Positions 24,743 to 33,991 of a stretch of 64,000 nt of DNA are shown one piece after another (position 1 is the stretch's first letter; each line of letters starts with the position of its first letter). The notes below the pieces were generated by a model. It was not told the origin of the DNA. It was given only the letters and a program-made list of their open reading frames with translations, and did no database searches. Source of the stretch: Xinfangfangia pollutisoli (GTDB lineage Bacteria; Pseudomonadota; Alphaproteobacteria; Rhodobacterales; Rhodobacteraceae); NCBI RefSeq assembly GCF_020179405.1, contig NZ_JAICBZ010000008.1, positions 1 through 64,000 on the forward strand, in the 5' to 3' direction. The translations under genes and the position numbers were made by a program.

Positions 24743-25570
24743 CTAGCCCCGCGCGCGAACCAGCCGAAACCCCAGATTGGCGGGCGGCACGCCCACCGAG
24801 CAGCCGCCCGATTTCGGATCGCGGACAAAGTCGATCATCGCGGCGCGGTGCAGCCCCTCGGCGATATAGATGCCGCAGCTTTCCGCTTCGCGCAGGATGC
24901 GGCCTTCCGCGTCGATCTCGCCCCGGCGCAGGCAGGTCGAGGTCCATTCCCAGACCGCGCCGCCAATGTCATGCACGCCCAAAGCGTTGACATTCAACCG
25001 GCCCACCGGCCGCAATGCGCGGTCCAGATCGCGCGACCGCGCCGATTCGCGCTGATATTCCGCCAGCCAGCGTGTGGCCGGGTTCGCGGGGTCGCTTTCG
25101 ACGCCCAGCGCATCGTCGCGGAACAGATCGGCCGCCGCATAGGCCCATTCCACATCGGTGGGCAGCCGCCAGGTCTGGCCGGTGCGGTCCGACAGCCAGG
25201 CCGCATAGGCCTGCGCATCATACCAGTTCACCGCGGTGACCGGCAGATCGGGATCGGCCGCGATCTGGCCCGGGGCCGCGCAGGCGCCATCGGCCACGCA
25301 GGCCATCCAGTCGCCATGGCTGACCGGCAGGGCCATGATATCGACCGGCGCCGGGATCGAGACGACAACCCGCGGCGCATCCGCCGGCAGCCCGTCCCTT
25401 TTCCATTCGCCGTCAAGACGATGCTCGAACGGGGTGGGATCAAGCCGCACCACTTGCGGCGCCAGCGGCCCGCCAGCCGGCGGCGCGTCGGCCCAACCGG
25501 GCAGCTCAATCTGCACCAGTCCCGCCAGCGCCGCAACGACGACCGAGACGAAAACAAGGCCGGTCTGCAT
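24743..25570 (-). CDS. nirV: NirV, formylglycine-generating-enzyme-fold protein
   Basis: A 275-aa SUMF1/FGE-sulfatase fold protein with an N-terminal hydrophobic anchor or signal ([16 protein letters not shown]). Fold motifs include [39 protein letters not shown] and the C-terminal [13 protein letters not shown]. Proteins of this kind next to nirK are called NirV; their exact role is not established, though maturation of copper nitrite reductase has been suggested. ATG 25570 follows a GGAG. It lies 73 bp after nirK on the same strand, so one transcript is likely. Confidence 0.88.
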   Translation of the reverse strand: MQTGLVFVSVVVAALAGLVQIELPGWADAPPAGGPLAPQVVRLDPTPFEHRLDGEWKRDGLPADAPRVVVSIPAPVDIMALPVSHGDWMACVADGACAAPGQIAADPDLPVTAVNWYDAQAYAAWLSDRTGQTWRLPTDVEWAYAAADLFRDDALGVESDPANPATRWLAEYQRESARSRDLDRALRPVGRLNVNALGVHDIGGAVWEWTSTCLRRGEIDAEGRILREAESCGIYIAEGLHRAAMIDFVRDPKSGGCSVGVPPANLGFRLVRARG

Positions 25571-25643
25571 GGCCGATCTCCGGTGAAAATCGCCCGCTGC
25601 GCGGAACGGCCCGCGCAGCGGTAAGGGTCAATCGCGGATCTGA

Positions 25644-26768
25644 TCAGATCGGGCTGGGCGCCAGGACCTGCATCATCAGATCGTCATTCCAGTCGCCCTC
25701 GACCACCACATGCGCGGCGGCGCCAAGTTCGAACGCCTCGATCAGATTGTGGTTCACATAGGCGTAGATGCCAGGCTGTTCGAAGGTGTAGACCATCAGG
25801 CCCGCCGTGCCGCCGGGGATGAACCAGGTTTCCAGACCGCGCTCGGGCGGGTTGTTGAACTTGCCCGTCGCCCAGACGTAATTGCCATGCCCGCCGATCA
25901 GGTGGGGGCGCGTGTCGCGGTTCGCCTGGCCATGGATGAAGGCCACCGTCTCGCCGACCTTCGCCTTCATCGCATTGTCGCCGGTCAGCGCCCCCACCGC
26001 GCCGTTGAACACGACATGGCTCGGCGTCAGCGTCCGCATCACCGCCAGCACATCTTCATAGCTTTCGCCGGGGCTGTCATATTGCTTCCAGTTGCCCGCC
26101 TCGTCGCGCGGCACGTAGAAATCCTGCTCGCCGATGTAGAAGACCTTGTCATAGGTCACCGGCTCGCCCTCGGGGCCTTTCAGCCCGTCGCGCGGCAGCA
26201 CCATGATCACGCCATTCATCCCCGAGACGACATGCCAGGCCACCATGCCCGGAGGGGCGCAGTGATAGACGAAGACGCCCGGTTTCGTGGCCTTGAAACG
26301 CAGCACCGTCTTTTCGCCCGGATTGATCTGGGTCAGCGCCCCGCCGCCAAGCGCCCCGGTCGAGGCGTGGAAGTCGATGTTGTGCATCAATTCGTTGGTG
26401 TCGGGGTTGATCAGCGTCAGTTCGACATAATCCCCCTCATGCACCACCATCAGCGGGCCGGGCACCGTGCCATTGAAGGTCGAGGCCCAATAGGTGGCGC
26501 CGCTGTCGTCGAGGGTGATCTTCTTCTCGACGATCGTCATCTCGAATTCGACGACTTTCGGGCCGCCGGTGGCCACCTGTTCATGCTCATGCACGAAGGG
26601 CGGATCGACCAGCTTCACCTTCACGCGCGGCAGGCTGGAGATATCGGTCGCGGCGGCCGGGGTCAGAACCCCTTTGGTTTCCGCGGCGGCCTGGCGGATC
26701 TGGGTCATCGCGCCGGCAATGGCGGCGCCGGCAAGCAAGGTACGACGGCTGACGGGCAGGGTGGTCAT
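25644..26768 (-). CDS. nirK: Copper-containing nitrite reductase
   Basis: A 374-aa NO-forming nitrite reductase, the key denitrification step in the periplasm. Type 1 copper ligands are His129, Cys170, His179 and Met184; type 2 ligands are His134, His169 and His340; the catalytic Asp132 and His289 are present. Every position is shifted by exactly 34 from the reference enzymes. The N-terminus has a twin-arginine signal ([14 protein letters not shown]). ATG 26768 follows AGGA. An FNR/Nnr box at 26855-26868 lies about 93 bp upstream, between nirK and the divergent nnrS. Confidence 0.97.
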   Translation of the reverse strand: MTTLPVSRRTLLAGAAIAGAMTQIRQAAAETKGVLTPAAATDISSLPRVKVKLVDPPFVHEHEQVATGGPKVVEFEMTIVEKKITLDDSGATYWASTFNGTVPGPLMVVHEGDYVELTLINPDTNELMHNIDFHASTGALGGGALTQINPGEKTVLRFKATKPGVFVYHCAPPGMVAWHVVSGMNGVIMVLPRDGLKGPEGEPVTYDKVFYIGEQDFYVPRDEAGNWKQYDSPGESYEDVLAVMRTLTPSHVVFNGAVGALTGDNAMKAKVGETVAFIHGQANRDTRPHLIGGHGNYVWATGKFNNPPERGLETWFIPGGTAGLMVYTFEQPGIYAYVNHNLIEAFELGAAAHVVVEGDWNDDLMMQVLAPSPI

Positions 26769-26854
26769 GGCAGGGTCCTTTCGCTGATCTTTCTGAAGCG
26801 GGTCCGGTTGCGATCCGGTTAACGCAACCATGGCCGAACCCGGCGCCTGCTTCG

Positions 26855-26868
26855 TTGCGCAAGATCAA
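26855..26868. promoter_or_regulatory. FNR/Nnr-type box between nirK and nnrS
   Basis: TTGCGCAAGATCAA matches the TTG-N8-CAA geometry with a near-consensus ATCAA half. It sits in the 207-bp divergent region, about 93 bp from the nirK start and 114 bp from the nnrS start, and could serve both genes. Confidence 0.65.
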
Positions 26869-26975
26869 ACGCGGGGGGGCGAAAGGCCCCGTTGCTTGCG
26901 GCAGCACAAAGAGCGGGGCGATTTCCGCACTAGCTGTGGGGGGAAAGCTGACATCGCACAGAAAGAGTCCCAGCC

Positions 26976-28181
26976 ATGACCTTCTCCAAACGTCCCCGTA
27001 TTCCGCGCGGCCTGAACCAGCAGGGGCCGGCGCTGTGGTCCTATGGGTTCCGGCCGTTTTTCCTGGGCGGTGCGGTCTGGGCGGTGGTGACCATGCTGCT
27101 GTGGATCCTGGCGCTGGCGCGCGGCCTGCCCCTGGGCGGCGATTTCGGCGCCGCGCTGTGGCATGCGCATGAGATGGTGTTCGGCTTCGCGCCGGCGGTT
27201 CTGGCCGGGTTCCTTCTGACCGCGATTCCGAACTGGACCGGCAGCCTGCCGGTGTCGGGGCGGCCGCTGATCGGGCTGGTGGCGCTGTGGCTGGCCGGCC
27301 GGCTTGCCATGGCCGCGGCCGGGGCGATGGGCACGGTCCTGGCCTCGGTCCTGGATGCGGCCTTCCTGCCCGTGCTTCTGGGTCTTTGCGCGCGTGAGAT
27401 CGTGCGGGGCCGCAAATGGAAGGATCTGAAAGTGCTGGCCGGGCTGCTTGCCATCAGCCTTGGCAATCTGGGCTTTCATCTGGCCCTGCATCTGGGCGGC
27501 GCGCCGCATCTGTGGCTTCGGGCGGCGGTGGCGGGCTATGTGGCGCTGATCCTGATCATCGGCGGCCGCATCCTGCCCAGTTTCACCCGCAACTGGCTGA
27601 GCCAGCGCGGCGCCGCGCGGCTGCCTGTCGCCTATAACCGCTTCGACATGGGGGTGATCGTGGTATCGGCGGGCGCGCTGGCGGCCTGGGTCGCCGCACC
27701 CGAGGCGCGGCTGATCGCGGCCCCGGCGCTGGTCGCGGCGGCGCTGAACGTCGCAAGGCTGGCGCGCTGGTGCGGGGCCTTGGTCACCGGGGAAGGACTG
27801 CTCTTGGTCCTGCATCTGGCCTATGCCTTTGTCCCGCTTGGCTTTCTTGCCATCGCCCTGGCCGCGCTTGGGCTGGTCCAGCCGGTCTCGGCGCTGCATG
27901 TGCTGACCGTGGGGGTGATCGCCACGATGATGCTGGCGGTGATGACGCGGGCGACGCGGGGCCATACCGGCCGGGCGCTGACCGCCTCGGCCCTGACCAT
28001 TCTGGCCTATTTCTGCCTGTTCGCGGCGGCGCTGGCGCGGCCCCTGGCCGATCTGACCGGCGTGCCGGGGCTGATGGAGGCGTCAGGGGCGCTGTGGATC
28101 CTGGCCTTCGGGCTGTTCCTGCTGGAATATGGCCCGATGCTGGTCCGGGATCGGCGCAAGCCGCGGGCCGCGGCGGGCTAA
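26976..28181 (+). CDS. nnrS: NnrS family heme-copper membrane protein
   Basis: A 401-aa polytopic membrane protein with about 12 hydrophobic segments. NnrS family motifs are clear: YGFRPFFLGGAVWA at the start, LWHAHEMVFGF with conserved histidines, GFLLTAIPNWTG, and GGRILPSFTRNWL. NnrS proteins protect against nitric-oxide stress in denitrifiers; the mechanism is not settled. The gene is divergent from nirK and shares its FNR/Nnr box. It ends in a strong hairpin. Confidence 0.93.
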   Translation: MTFSKRPRIPRGLNQQGPALWSYGFRPFFLGGAVWAVVTMLLWILALARGLPLGGDFGAALWHAHEMVFGFAPAVLAGFLLTAIPNWTGSLPVSGRPLIGLVALWLAGRLAMAAAGAMGTVLASVLDAAFLPVLLGLCAREIVRGRKWKDLKVLAGLLAISLGNLGFHLALHLGGAPHLWLRAAVAGYVALILIIGGRILPSFTRNWLSQRGAARLPVAYNRFDMGVIVVSAGALAAWVAAPEARLIAAPALVAAALNVARLARWCGALVTGEGLLLVLHLAYAFVPLGFLAIALAALGLVQPVSALHVLTVGVIATMMLAVMTRATRGHTGRALTASALTILAYFCLFAAALARPLADLTGVPGLMEASGALWILAFGLFLLEYGPMLVRDRRKPRAAAG

Positions 28182-28207
28182 CCGGCGCCATGGGCCCAAT
28201 CGCATGA

Positions 28208-28233
28208 AACAGGCCCGCATCTGCGGGCCTGTT
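28208..28233. terminator. Bidirectional hairpin between converging genes
   Basis: Perfect 11-bp stem AACAGGCCCGC / GCGGGCCTGTT with a 4-nt loop, between the 3' ends of nnrS and the DUF59 gene. The T-run is short (TTCC), so it may be only partly intrinsic. Confidence 0.65.
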
Positions 28234-28238
28234 CCGGT

Positions 28239-28523
28239 TCAGAAGGCCTGCGCCTCCATCCGGTCTGGCGTCCAGGGCGGATCCCAGGTCAGACAGACCT
28301 CGGCCCGGTCGATCCCCGGCACCGCCAGCACGGCGGCCTCGACGCCCTGGCGCAGCATCTCGGTCAGGGGGCAGCCGCGGCTGGTGGTGGTCATGGTGAC
28401 CTGCGCGAAGCCGCCCGAAAGCCGCGCCTCGTAGATCATACCCATCGCCATCAGGTCGCGCCCGGTTTCCGGGTCGACCACCCCGCGCAGCGCCTGCAGC
28501 AGTCCGTCGCGCGGATCAGTCAT
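28239..28523 (-). CDS. DUF59 (MIP18/SufT-type) metal-sulfur cluster assembly protein
   Basis: A 94-aa protein of the DUF59/PaaD/SufT family: an N-terminal LRGVVDPETGRDLMAMGMIYEA segment and the conserved TTTSRGCPLTEML motif, whose cysteine may bind a metal or cluster. Family members help assemble iron-sulfur proteins. It overlaps the DUF2249 gene by 8 bp, and the membrane-protein gene precedes that, forming a three-gene operon headed by an FNR/Nnr box. Role in repair of Fe-S centres damaged by nitric oxide is an inference. Confidence 0.85.
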   Translation of the reverse strand: MTDPRDGLLQALRGVVDPETGRDLMAMGMIYEARLSGGFAQVTMTTTSRGCPLTEMLRQGVEAAVLAVPGIDRAEVCLTWDPPWTPDRMEAQAF

Positions 28524-29043
28524 CCTGCGCCCCCGCCCGCACCATCAGCCGGTAAGTCTGCCCGTCGCCCGCATAATTCCCCGCCCATTCATGGCCGCGC
28601 TGCGCCAGTTCGGGAAACAGGAACATCGGCTCGCGGTCGAGAAGGGCAAACAGCACCGCGCCGGGCGGCAGCAGGCTGATCTCTTCCAAGATCCGCACCA
28701 TCGGCTGCGGCGGTTCCAGCCCCAGCAGGTCCAGCTCCAGCACCGGATCGGGCCAGAACCCCGCCCCGGGGGCCGAGCCGGGCGCCATGCCCAGATCCGC
28801 CAGCCCCGCGCCCTGCGGCGTGAAGGTCACCTCCCAGACCCCATCCGCGCGCTGTCGGTCGGCGCAGTCAAAGCCGCGATTGGCCATGACGTTGAACAGC
28901 GGCGCCGGGCGGAAGGGCGCCAGCATCCGCAGCGCCTGGCCGCGGCGCAGCCCATCGACCGCCGCCATGATGGCGCCGAACGGCTCTTCGCCGCGGGCCA
29001 GCAGGGGGCGGACATCAAGTTCAAAAGGCGGGTGTGTTGTCAT
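28516..29043 (-). CDS. DUF2249 domain protein
   Basis: A 175-aa protein with a DUF2249 domain in the first half: ELDVRPLLARGEEPFGAIMAAVDGL followed by GQALRMLAPFRPAPLFNVMANRGF, related to TusA/SirA-like folds. The second half (about residues 95-175) has a similar rhythm (LELDLLGLEPPQPMVRILEEISLLPPGAVLFALLDREPMFLFPEL), suggesting a second copy. DUF2249 proteins are repeatedly found in denitrification and nitric-oxide-response loci, but their reaction is unknown. It overlaps both neighbours by a few bases. Confidence 0.82.
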   Translation of the reverse strand: MTTHPPFELDVRPLLARGEEPFGAIMAAVDGLRRGQALRMLAPFRPAPLFNVMANRGFDCADRQRADGVWEVTFTPQGAGLADLGMAPGSAPGAGFWPDPVLELDLLGLEPPQPMVRILEEISLLPPGAVLFALLDREPMFLFPELAQRGHEWAGNYAGDGQTYRLMVRAGAQDD

Positions 29044-30392
29044 CTCTGGGTCTCAGTCTGAAGCGAGGGTTTCAGGAAAACGGGAAGGATCAGGGGCGGC
29101 AGACGGGCCGGCCGTTCGGATTTGGGCAGATGCGACAGGCTGCGGATCGCCACCAGCTCGGACAGGATCAGCAGCGCAGCGATCAGCAAGCCGCCCAGCG
29201 CCAGACGAAAGCCGACATGCGCCCCCGCCAGCAGGCACAGCGCGGCCGCGCCGGCAGACAGGCTCCACAGCGCCAGCGCCCAGGCGGCGCGGCGCGGCTG
29301 GGTCAGCTGCTGCACCAGCGGTACTTTGCGCCGACCGATCAGCGGCGCGAACACCTGGATCCAGGTCAGGAAGGCGGTGATGCGGATCATCTGCGACAAG
29401 GTCAGCGTCGACAGCCAGCCGACCAGCGCGGCAAATACGCCCGCCTCGGCCAGCGCGCCGCCCTGCAGCACCGCCAGCGGCATCAGCAGCACCGCCAGCG
29501 CCAGAAAGCCCAGCGCCACCCGGCTCCAGGCCATGTTCACCTCGGGCACCGGGCGCCGCCTTGCGCGCCAAAGCCGCCGCACATCGTGCAGATACAGCCC
29601 GCAGCCCGCCACCGACACTGCCGAGACGCCGATCAGCACCGGCATCACGCGGCCCCCCGCCGCCAGCAGCGCCAGACCGCCAAGCAGCAGCCCCGCCATC
29701 AGCGCCGCCAGGGCAAAGACGGCATGGCGCTGCCAGCTGGCGCCTTCGGGGGCGATCAGGAACATCGCGAACAGCTTGTAGCTGACCCCGAAGGCCGCCA
29801 CGGTCAGAAAGCCGCCGATGCCGAACAGCAGATGCAGCGGCAAAGCCTGGCTCAGATCGACGACGACGCCGCTGCCTTCCAGCGTCAGCACCATTGCGAC
29901 GCCGCTCAGCCACAGGCCCGCCAGCCCGACCAGCGCCAGCATCACCATCCGCACTTCGGCCAGCCGCAGGGTCTGCCGGGTGACCAGGGTTGCAAGGATC
30001 ATGACCGTCAGCATGGCAAAGCCCGCGCCCAGAAGCGCCGGCCCCAGCAGAAAGAACGGCCGCAGGGTCGCCAGCCCGTTCAGGCCAAGAAACCCGCCCG
30101 CCAGGGCCAGCGTGCCGCAAGAAACCGCCAGCAGGGCTGGCAAGGCAAGCCGCGCATGGGCCAAAGGCCGGGCCGCCAGCACCGGCACGAATTGCACCAG
30201 CGCCCCCAGCATCACCTGCGCCAGCCAGCCCAGGGCGAAAAGATGCACGACGGCCAGCGCCTCGGGCCGGTCAAAGCCGCCGGGGCCAATATCCAGCGCC
30301 AGCGCCAGCACCAGGGCCAGCACAAGCGCGATCATGGCGCTGCCAAACCAGCTGAGCGTCCAGGGCGAAAGCGTTTTTCCCGGCATCCTCAT
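29040..30392 (-). CDS. Polytopic membrane protein of a denitrification-associated operon
   Basis: A 450-aa membrane protein with about 12 hydrophobic helices. Histidines lie at helix ends (VVHLFALGWLAQVMLGALVQFVPVLAAR and LPLHLLFGIGGFLTVAAFGVSYKLFAMFLIAPEG), a pattern reminiscent of heme-copper oxidase subunit I-like or NnrS-like proteins. I do not recognise a named family with certainty. It is the first gene of an operon with DUF2249 and DUF59 proteins, and an FNR/Nnr box lies 48-61 bp upstream, so it is probably expressed under oxygen limitation or nitric oxide. Confidence 0.75.
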   Translation of the reverse strand: MRMPGKTLSPWTLSWFGSAMIALVLALVLALALDIGPGGFDRPEALAVVHLFALGWLAQVMLGALVQFVPVLAARPLAHARLALPALLAVSCGTLALAGGFLGLNGLATLRPFFLLGPALLGAGFAMLTVMILATLVTRQTLRLAEVRMVMLALVGLAGLWLSGVAMVLTLEGSGVVVDLSQALPLHLLFGIGGFLTVAAFGVSYKLFAMFLIAPEGASWQRHAVFALAALMAGLLLGGLALLAAGGRVMPVLIGVSAVSVAGCGLYLHDVRRLWRARRRPVPEVNMAWSRVALGFLALAVLLMPLAVLQGGALAEAGVFAALVGWLSTLTLSQMIRITAFLTWIQVFAPLIGRRKVPLVQQLTQPRRAAWALALWSLSAGAAALCLLAGAHVGFRLALGGLLIAALLILSELVAIRSLSHLPKSERPARLPPLILPVFLKPSLQTETQR

Positions 30393-30439
30393 CCCTCGGA
30401 AATCCGGTCTTGAAGATACAGCGATGCGAAATCCTGTCC

Positions 30440-30453
30440 TTGTTCCGCATCAA
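30440..30453. promoter_or_regulatory. FNR/Nnr-type box upstream of the membrane protein/DUF2249/DUF59 operon
   Basis: TTGTTCCGCATCAA (TTGATGCGGAACAA on the other strand) has one consensus TTGAT half and one TTGTT half with correct 14-bp geometry. It lies 48-61 bp before the start codon of the first gene. The rest of 30393-30658 shows no gene. Confidence 0.6.
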
Positions 30454-30658
30454 ATATCGGCGCACCCGGCCGGACCGATTTGCAAGGGGGCCACGCGGAT
30501 CTTCGCAAGCAGATCCGCCCGAGTCGCGATCAGGGTTAACGAATGCCCTGCGCCGCGCGCGTAGAGACGGAAGGAAGACCGAAGGAAGACGCGAAAAAGA
30601 CCCGTCCACCCCGGCATATCCCGCGGATTAACCCAGCGTTCCCAAGCGTTTGACGGGC

Positions 30659-31738
30659 TCAGCCCGCGCGTCCCGCCCGCACCACCTCATGGACGAAGCC
30701 AAGCTTCGCGATCACCGGCTCGGTCAGGGCGAAAGGATACAGATCGGGCTGGCCCATGGATCGGTTCATCGTGTTCAGCGCCACGGTCAGCGGCGGCCAG
30801 GCATGGATCAGCCGCCCCATCCGCCGCACCCGGTAGGGGTCGAAATCCACCTCGGTGGTCAATTCGCCCTCATCGTCGATGCCCGGGTCGATCTTCATCC
30901 CCAGGGCCGCCGCCGTCTCCAGCGTGTCGACCATATGCAGGTAATGCGCCCAGGTCTCGGCCCAGTCCTCCCACGGGTGCATCGTCGCATAGGACGACAC
31001 GTGATCGGCCTGCCAGCCGGGCGGCGGGCCTTCGGTGTAATGGCGCTGCAGAGCGGCCGAATAATCGGCGGTCTCGTCGCCGAACAGGCCGCGGAACTGC
31101 GCCAGCCGGTCATGGCCGCTTACCAGCAAGTCCCAGTAATAATGGCCGATTTCATGCCGGAAATGGCCCAGAAGCGTGCGATAGGCCTCGCCCATGTCGG
31201 CGCGCATCTTCTCGCGCACGGCATCGTCGGCCTCGGTCAGCGAGATGGTCACCACGCCATCGGCATGGCCGGTCAGCACCCGCTCGGCCCGGCCCGGATC
31301 GTCGGCCAGAAAGTCGAAGACCAGCGGTTCGGGATGGCCGGTGCCGGGCAGGGGCAGCGGCAGGGCCAGGGCGCGCAGCGTGTAGATCAGCCGGCGCTTC
31401 GCTGCCTCGATCTTCTGCCAGCGGGCATGGTTTTCCGGGGCCGACAGATCGGGAACGGTGCGGTTATGCGCGCAGGCCGGGCAGAAATCGGCCCCGGCAT
31501 TTTCATGCGGAATCAGCCAGTTGCAGGCCGACAGCTCCCAGTTTCGGCAAAACCGCCAGCGGCCGGGCCCCTCGGCCCCGCCCTGGGGCTGCGCGCGATA
31601 CCAGGCCGCGCCCTCGGCCTCGACGGCGATCATCTCGGCCGTCTCGGGCAGATAGCCGATCGTCCGCCCGCAGCGCAGGCAGACCGTGTTTTCGAAATGC
31701 AGGACTTGCCCGCAGCATTGGCACTGGAACAGTTTCAT
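30659..31738 (-). CDS. Putative zinc-binding metallopeptidase
   Basis: A 359-aa protein starting with a zinc-ribbon-like segment (four cysteines in CQCCGQVLHFENTVCLRCG), more cysteines near FCPACAH, and then a large domain with HFRHEIGHYYWD, a gluzincin-type HExxH-like motif (HEIGH), with a downstream Glu-containing HPWEDWAETWAHYLH. This matches the family annotated as putative zinc-binding metallopeptidase. Substrate and role are unknown; no signal peptide, so cytoplasmic. Start at 31738 is the Met immediately before the zinc ribbon. Confidence 0.85.
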   Translation of the reverse strand: MKLFQCQCCGQVLHFENTVCLRCGRTIGYLPETAEMIAVEAEGAAWYRAQPQGGAEGPGRWRFCRNWELSACNWLIPHENAGADFCPACAHNRTVPDLSAPENHARWQKIEAAKRRLIYTLRALALPLPLPGTGHPEPLVFDFLADDPGRAERVLTGHADGVVTISLTEADDAVREKMRADMGEAYRTLLGHFRHEIGHYYWDLLVSGHDRLAQFRGLFGDETADYSAALQRHYTEGPPPGWQADHVSSYATMHPWEDWAETWAHYLHMVDTLETAAALGMKIDPGIDDEGELTTEVDFDPYRVRRMGRLIHAWPPLTVALNTMNRSMGQPDLYPFALTEPVIAKLGFVHEVVRAGRAG

Positions 31739-31874
31739 CGCGGCCTCGGCTTTGCGGGGGCAGAACGCGCCCGCATCCTTTCCGTTCCCGGCCCGCTTGA
31801 CCAGCACGATCCGCACTCTGGCGCTTGGCCGGCAAATTCCGTATCCCTGCGCGGCATTGACGAAGGGGTTTGCC

Positions 31875-32750
31875 ATGTTCGCCGTCACGCTTCTGACCAA
31901 TCCCGAAACCCCGGTGCTGGACCGCGCCACGGTCGATGCGCTGTGCCGCGATTGGGGCGGGCAGGGGCTGCGCTGGCTTGAGGCCGGGGTGGCGGCCGAA
32001 TTCCTTGTGGACGCGCTGCCCCAGACCCAGGCGCAGGCCTGGCAGGATCTGCAGGCGCGGCGGATCGACCTGGCGGTGCAGAAGGCCGAAGGGCGGCGCA
32101 AGCGGCTGCTGATCGCCGATATGGATTCGACGATGATCCGGCAGGAATGCATTGACGAATTGGCCGATGAGGCCGGGGTCGGTGCCCATGTCGCGGGGAT
32201 CACCGCGCGGGCGATGAATGGCGAGCTGGATTTCGAAGCCGCGCTGCGCGAACGGGTCAACCTGTTGAAAGGTCTGCCGGAAAACGTGATCGACCGGGTC
32301 TTGCGCGACCGCATCACCCTGATGCCGGGCGGGCCGGTCCTGCTGGCCACGATGCGGGCGCAGGGTGCCTATGCCGCGCTGGTCTCGGGCGGGTTCACCG
32401 CCTTCACCGCGGCCATCGCGGCGCGGCTGGGCTTTCACGAGAACCGCGCCAACACGCTTCTGGTCGAGGGCGGCGTGCTGACCGGCACCGTGGCCGATCC
32501 GATCCTGGGCAAAGAGGCCAAGCTGCAGGCGCTGGAAGAGATCACCGCCCGGCTGGGCATCACGCCCGAGGATGCGGTGGCGGTGGGCGACGGGGCGAAC
32601 GATCTGCCGATGCTGCAGCGCGCCGGCATGGGCGTGGCGCTGCATGCCAAGCCGCGGGTGCAGGCCGATTGCGACATCAGGGTGAATCACGGCGATCTGA
32701 CCGCGCTGCTGTACCTGCAGGGCTATGCGCGCGAAGAGTTCGCGGCATGA
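31875..32750 (+). CDS. serB: Phosphoserine phosphatase
   Basis: A 291-aa HAD-superfamily phosphatase completing serine synthesis (serA and serC are at 17-20 kb). HAD motif I is IADMDSTMI, with the nucleophile Asp and the second Asp two residues later; motif II is ALVSGGFTAF; motif III/IV is VGDGANDLPML. An N-terminal ACT-like region of about 75 residues precedes the catalytic domain, as usual for SerB. The stop overlaps the next gene's start (ATGA at 32747-32750). Confidence 0.95.
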   Translation: MFAVTLLTNPETPVLDRATVDALCRDWGGQGLRWLEAGVAAEFLVDALPQTQAQAWQDLQARRIDLAVQKAEGRRKRLLIADMDSTMIRQECIDELADEAGVGAHVAGITARAMNGELDFEAALRERVNLLKGLPENVIDRVLRDRITLMPGGPVLLATMRAQGAYAALVSGGFTAFTAAIAARLGFHENRANTLLVEGGVLTGTVADPILGKEAKLQALEEITARLGITPEDAVAVGDGANDLPMLQRAGMGVALHAKPRVQADCDIRVNHGDLTALLYLQGYAREEFAA

Positions 32751-33226
32751 TCCTGCGCCCCGCCCGCCCCGAAGATGCGCCCGCGATGGCGGCGCTGCTG
32801 AACCAGATCATCCGCATCGGCGGCACGACCGCGCATCAGCGCGAAAAACCCGCCGCGCAGGTCCGCGGCGATTACATCGACGGGCCCGGGACGCTGTGCT
32901 GCCATGTCGCCGAAGATCAGGGCGATCTGATCGGCTTCCAGGCGCTGGGCCGGAACGCGGCCCTGCCCGAGGATTGGGGCGATATCGGCACTTTCGTGCG
33001 CCCGGGCCTGCAGGCGCGCGGCACGGGTGCGGCGCTGTTTCAGGCGACGCTGGCGGCGGCCCGCGCGGCGGGGCTGCGGGCGATCAACGCCACGATCCGC
33101 GCCGACAATGTGCCGGGCCTAGCCTATTACGCGCGGCTGGGTTTTGTCGATTACGCCCATGATCCCGACTGGGCGCTGGGCGACGGCACCGTCACCGGCC
33201 GCATCAGCCGCCGCTTCGATCTGTAA
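32747..33226 (+). CDS. GNAT family N-acetyltransferase
   Basis: A 159-aa GNAT protein. The acetyl-CoA-binding motif A is VRPGLQARGTGAALFQATLAAARAAGLRAI (Q/R-x-x-G-x-G/A), and the C-terminal motif NVPGLAYYARLGFVDY is typical. It is most like phosphinothricin/RimI-type acetyltransferases. Its ATG overlaps the serB stop and it is probably co-transcribed with it; the substrate is unknown. Confidence 0.85.
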   Translation: MILRPARPEDAPAMAALLNQIIRIGGTTAHQREKPAAQVRGDYIDGPGTLCCHVAEDQGDLIGFQALGRNAALPEDWGDIGTFVRPGLQARGTGAALFQATLAAARAAGLRAINATIRADNVPGLAYYARLGFVDYAHDPDWALGDGTVTGRISRRFDL

Positions 33227-33229
33227 CCG

Positions 33230-33991
33230 ATGTTCGAGCTTGCCGGTCATCTGGTGCTGCTGCTGGTTCTGGCGGCGTTTCTGGCGGGCTTCGTCGATTC
33301 CATCGCCGGCGGCGGCGGGCTGATCACGCTGCCGGCGCTGCTTCTGGTGGGGGTCGATCCGGTGCAGGCCCTGGCCACCAACAAGCTGCAGGGCAGTTTC
33401 GGCTCGGGCACGGCGGCGCTGGCCTATGCGCGGGCCGGCCAGGTGCGCCCGCGCGAGCAGCTGGTGATGGCGCTGATCGCAGGCCTGGCGGGCGGGCTGG
33501 GCTCGGCGCTGGCCTATCTGATCCCGCCTCAGATCTTCCGCGCCGCGATGCCGATCCTGTTGATCGCCGTCGCCGGCTTTTTCGCCCTGCGCCCCGGCCT
33601 GACCGATCAGGACCGCGCCCGCCGCCTGTCGCCCGGTCTGTTCGCCGTCACGCTGGTGCCGGCGGTGGCGCTGTATGACGGGCTGTTCGGGCCGGGCACG
33701 GGCAGTTTCTTCATGCTGGGCTTCGTTCTTCTGGCCGGGCAGGGGCTGCTGAAGGCCACCGCGCATACGAAACTGCTGAACTTCGCCTCGAATCTGGGCT
33801 CGGTCCTGGTCTTTGCCAGTTCGGGCGCAGTGCTTTGGGCGGTGGCGCTGGCCATGTCGGTCGGTCAGGTCGCCGGCGCCGCCCTGGGCGCGCGGCTGGC
33901 CATGCGGGTGGGCGCCCGGGTGATCCGGCCGCTGCTGATCGTCAGTTCCACCGCGATGGCGCTACGGCTGATCTGGCAAAGCTGGGGCTGA
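33230..33991 (+). CDS. TauE/SafE (TSUP) family sulfite/anion exporter
   Basis: A 253-aa membrane protein with about 7-8 helices and the TSUP repeats: FLAGFVDSIAGGGGLITLPALL near the N-terminus and GLFGPGTGSFFMLGFVLL in the second half. Members export sulfite, sulfoacetate or related organosulfur anions. It starts 3 bp after the GNAT stop. Its last 30 bp overlap the 3' end of the convergent zapE gene. Confidence 0.9.
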   Translation: MFELAGHLVLLLVLAAFLAGFVDSIAGGGGLITLPALLLVGVDPVQALATNKLQGSFGSGTAALAYARAGQVRPREQLVMALIAGLAGGLGSALAYLIPPQIFRAAMPILLIAVAGFFALRPGLTDQDRARRLSPGLFAVTLVPAVALYDGLFGPGTGSFFMLGFVLLAGQGLLKATAHTKLLNFASNLGSVLVFASSGAVLWAVALAMSVGQVAGAALGARLAMRVGARVIRPLLIVSSTAMALRLIWQSWG

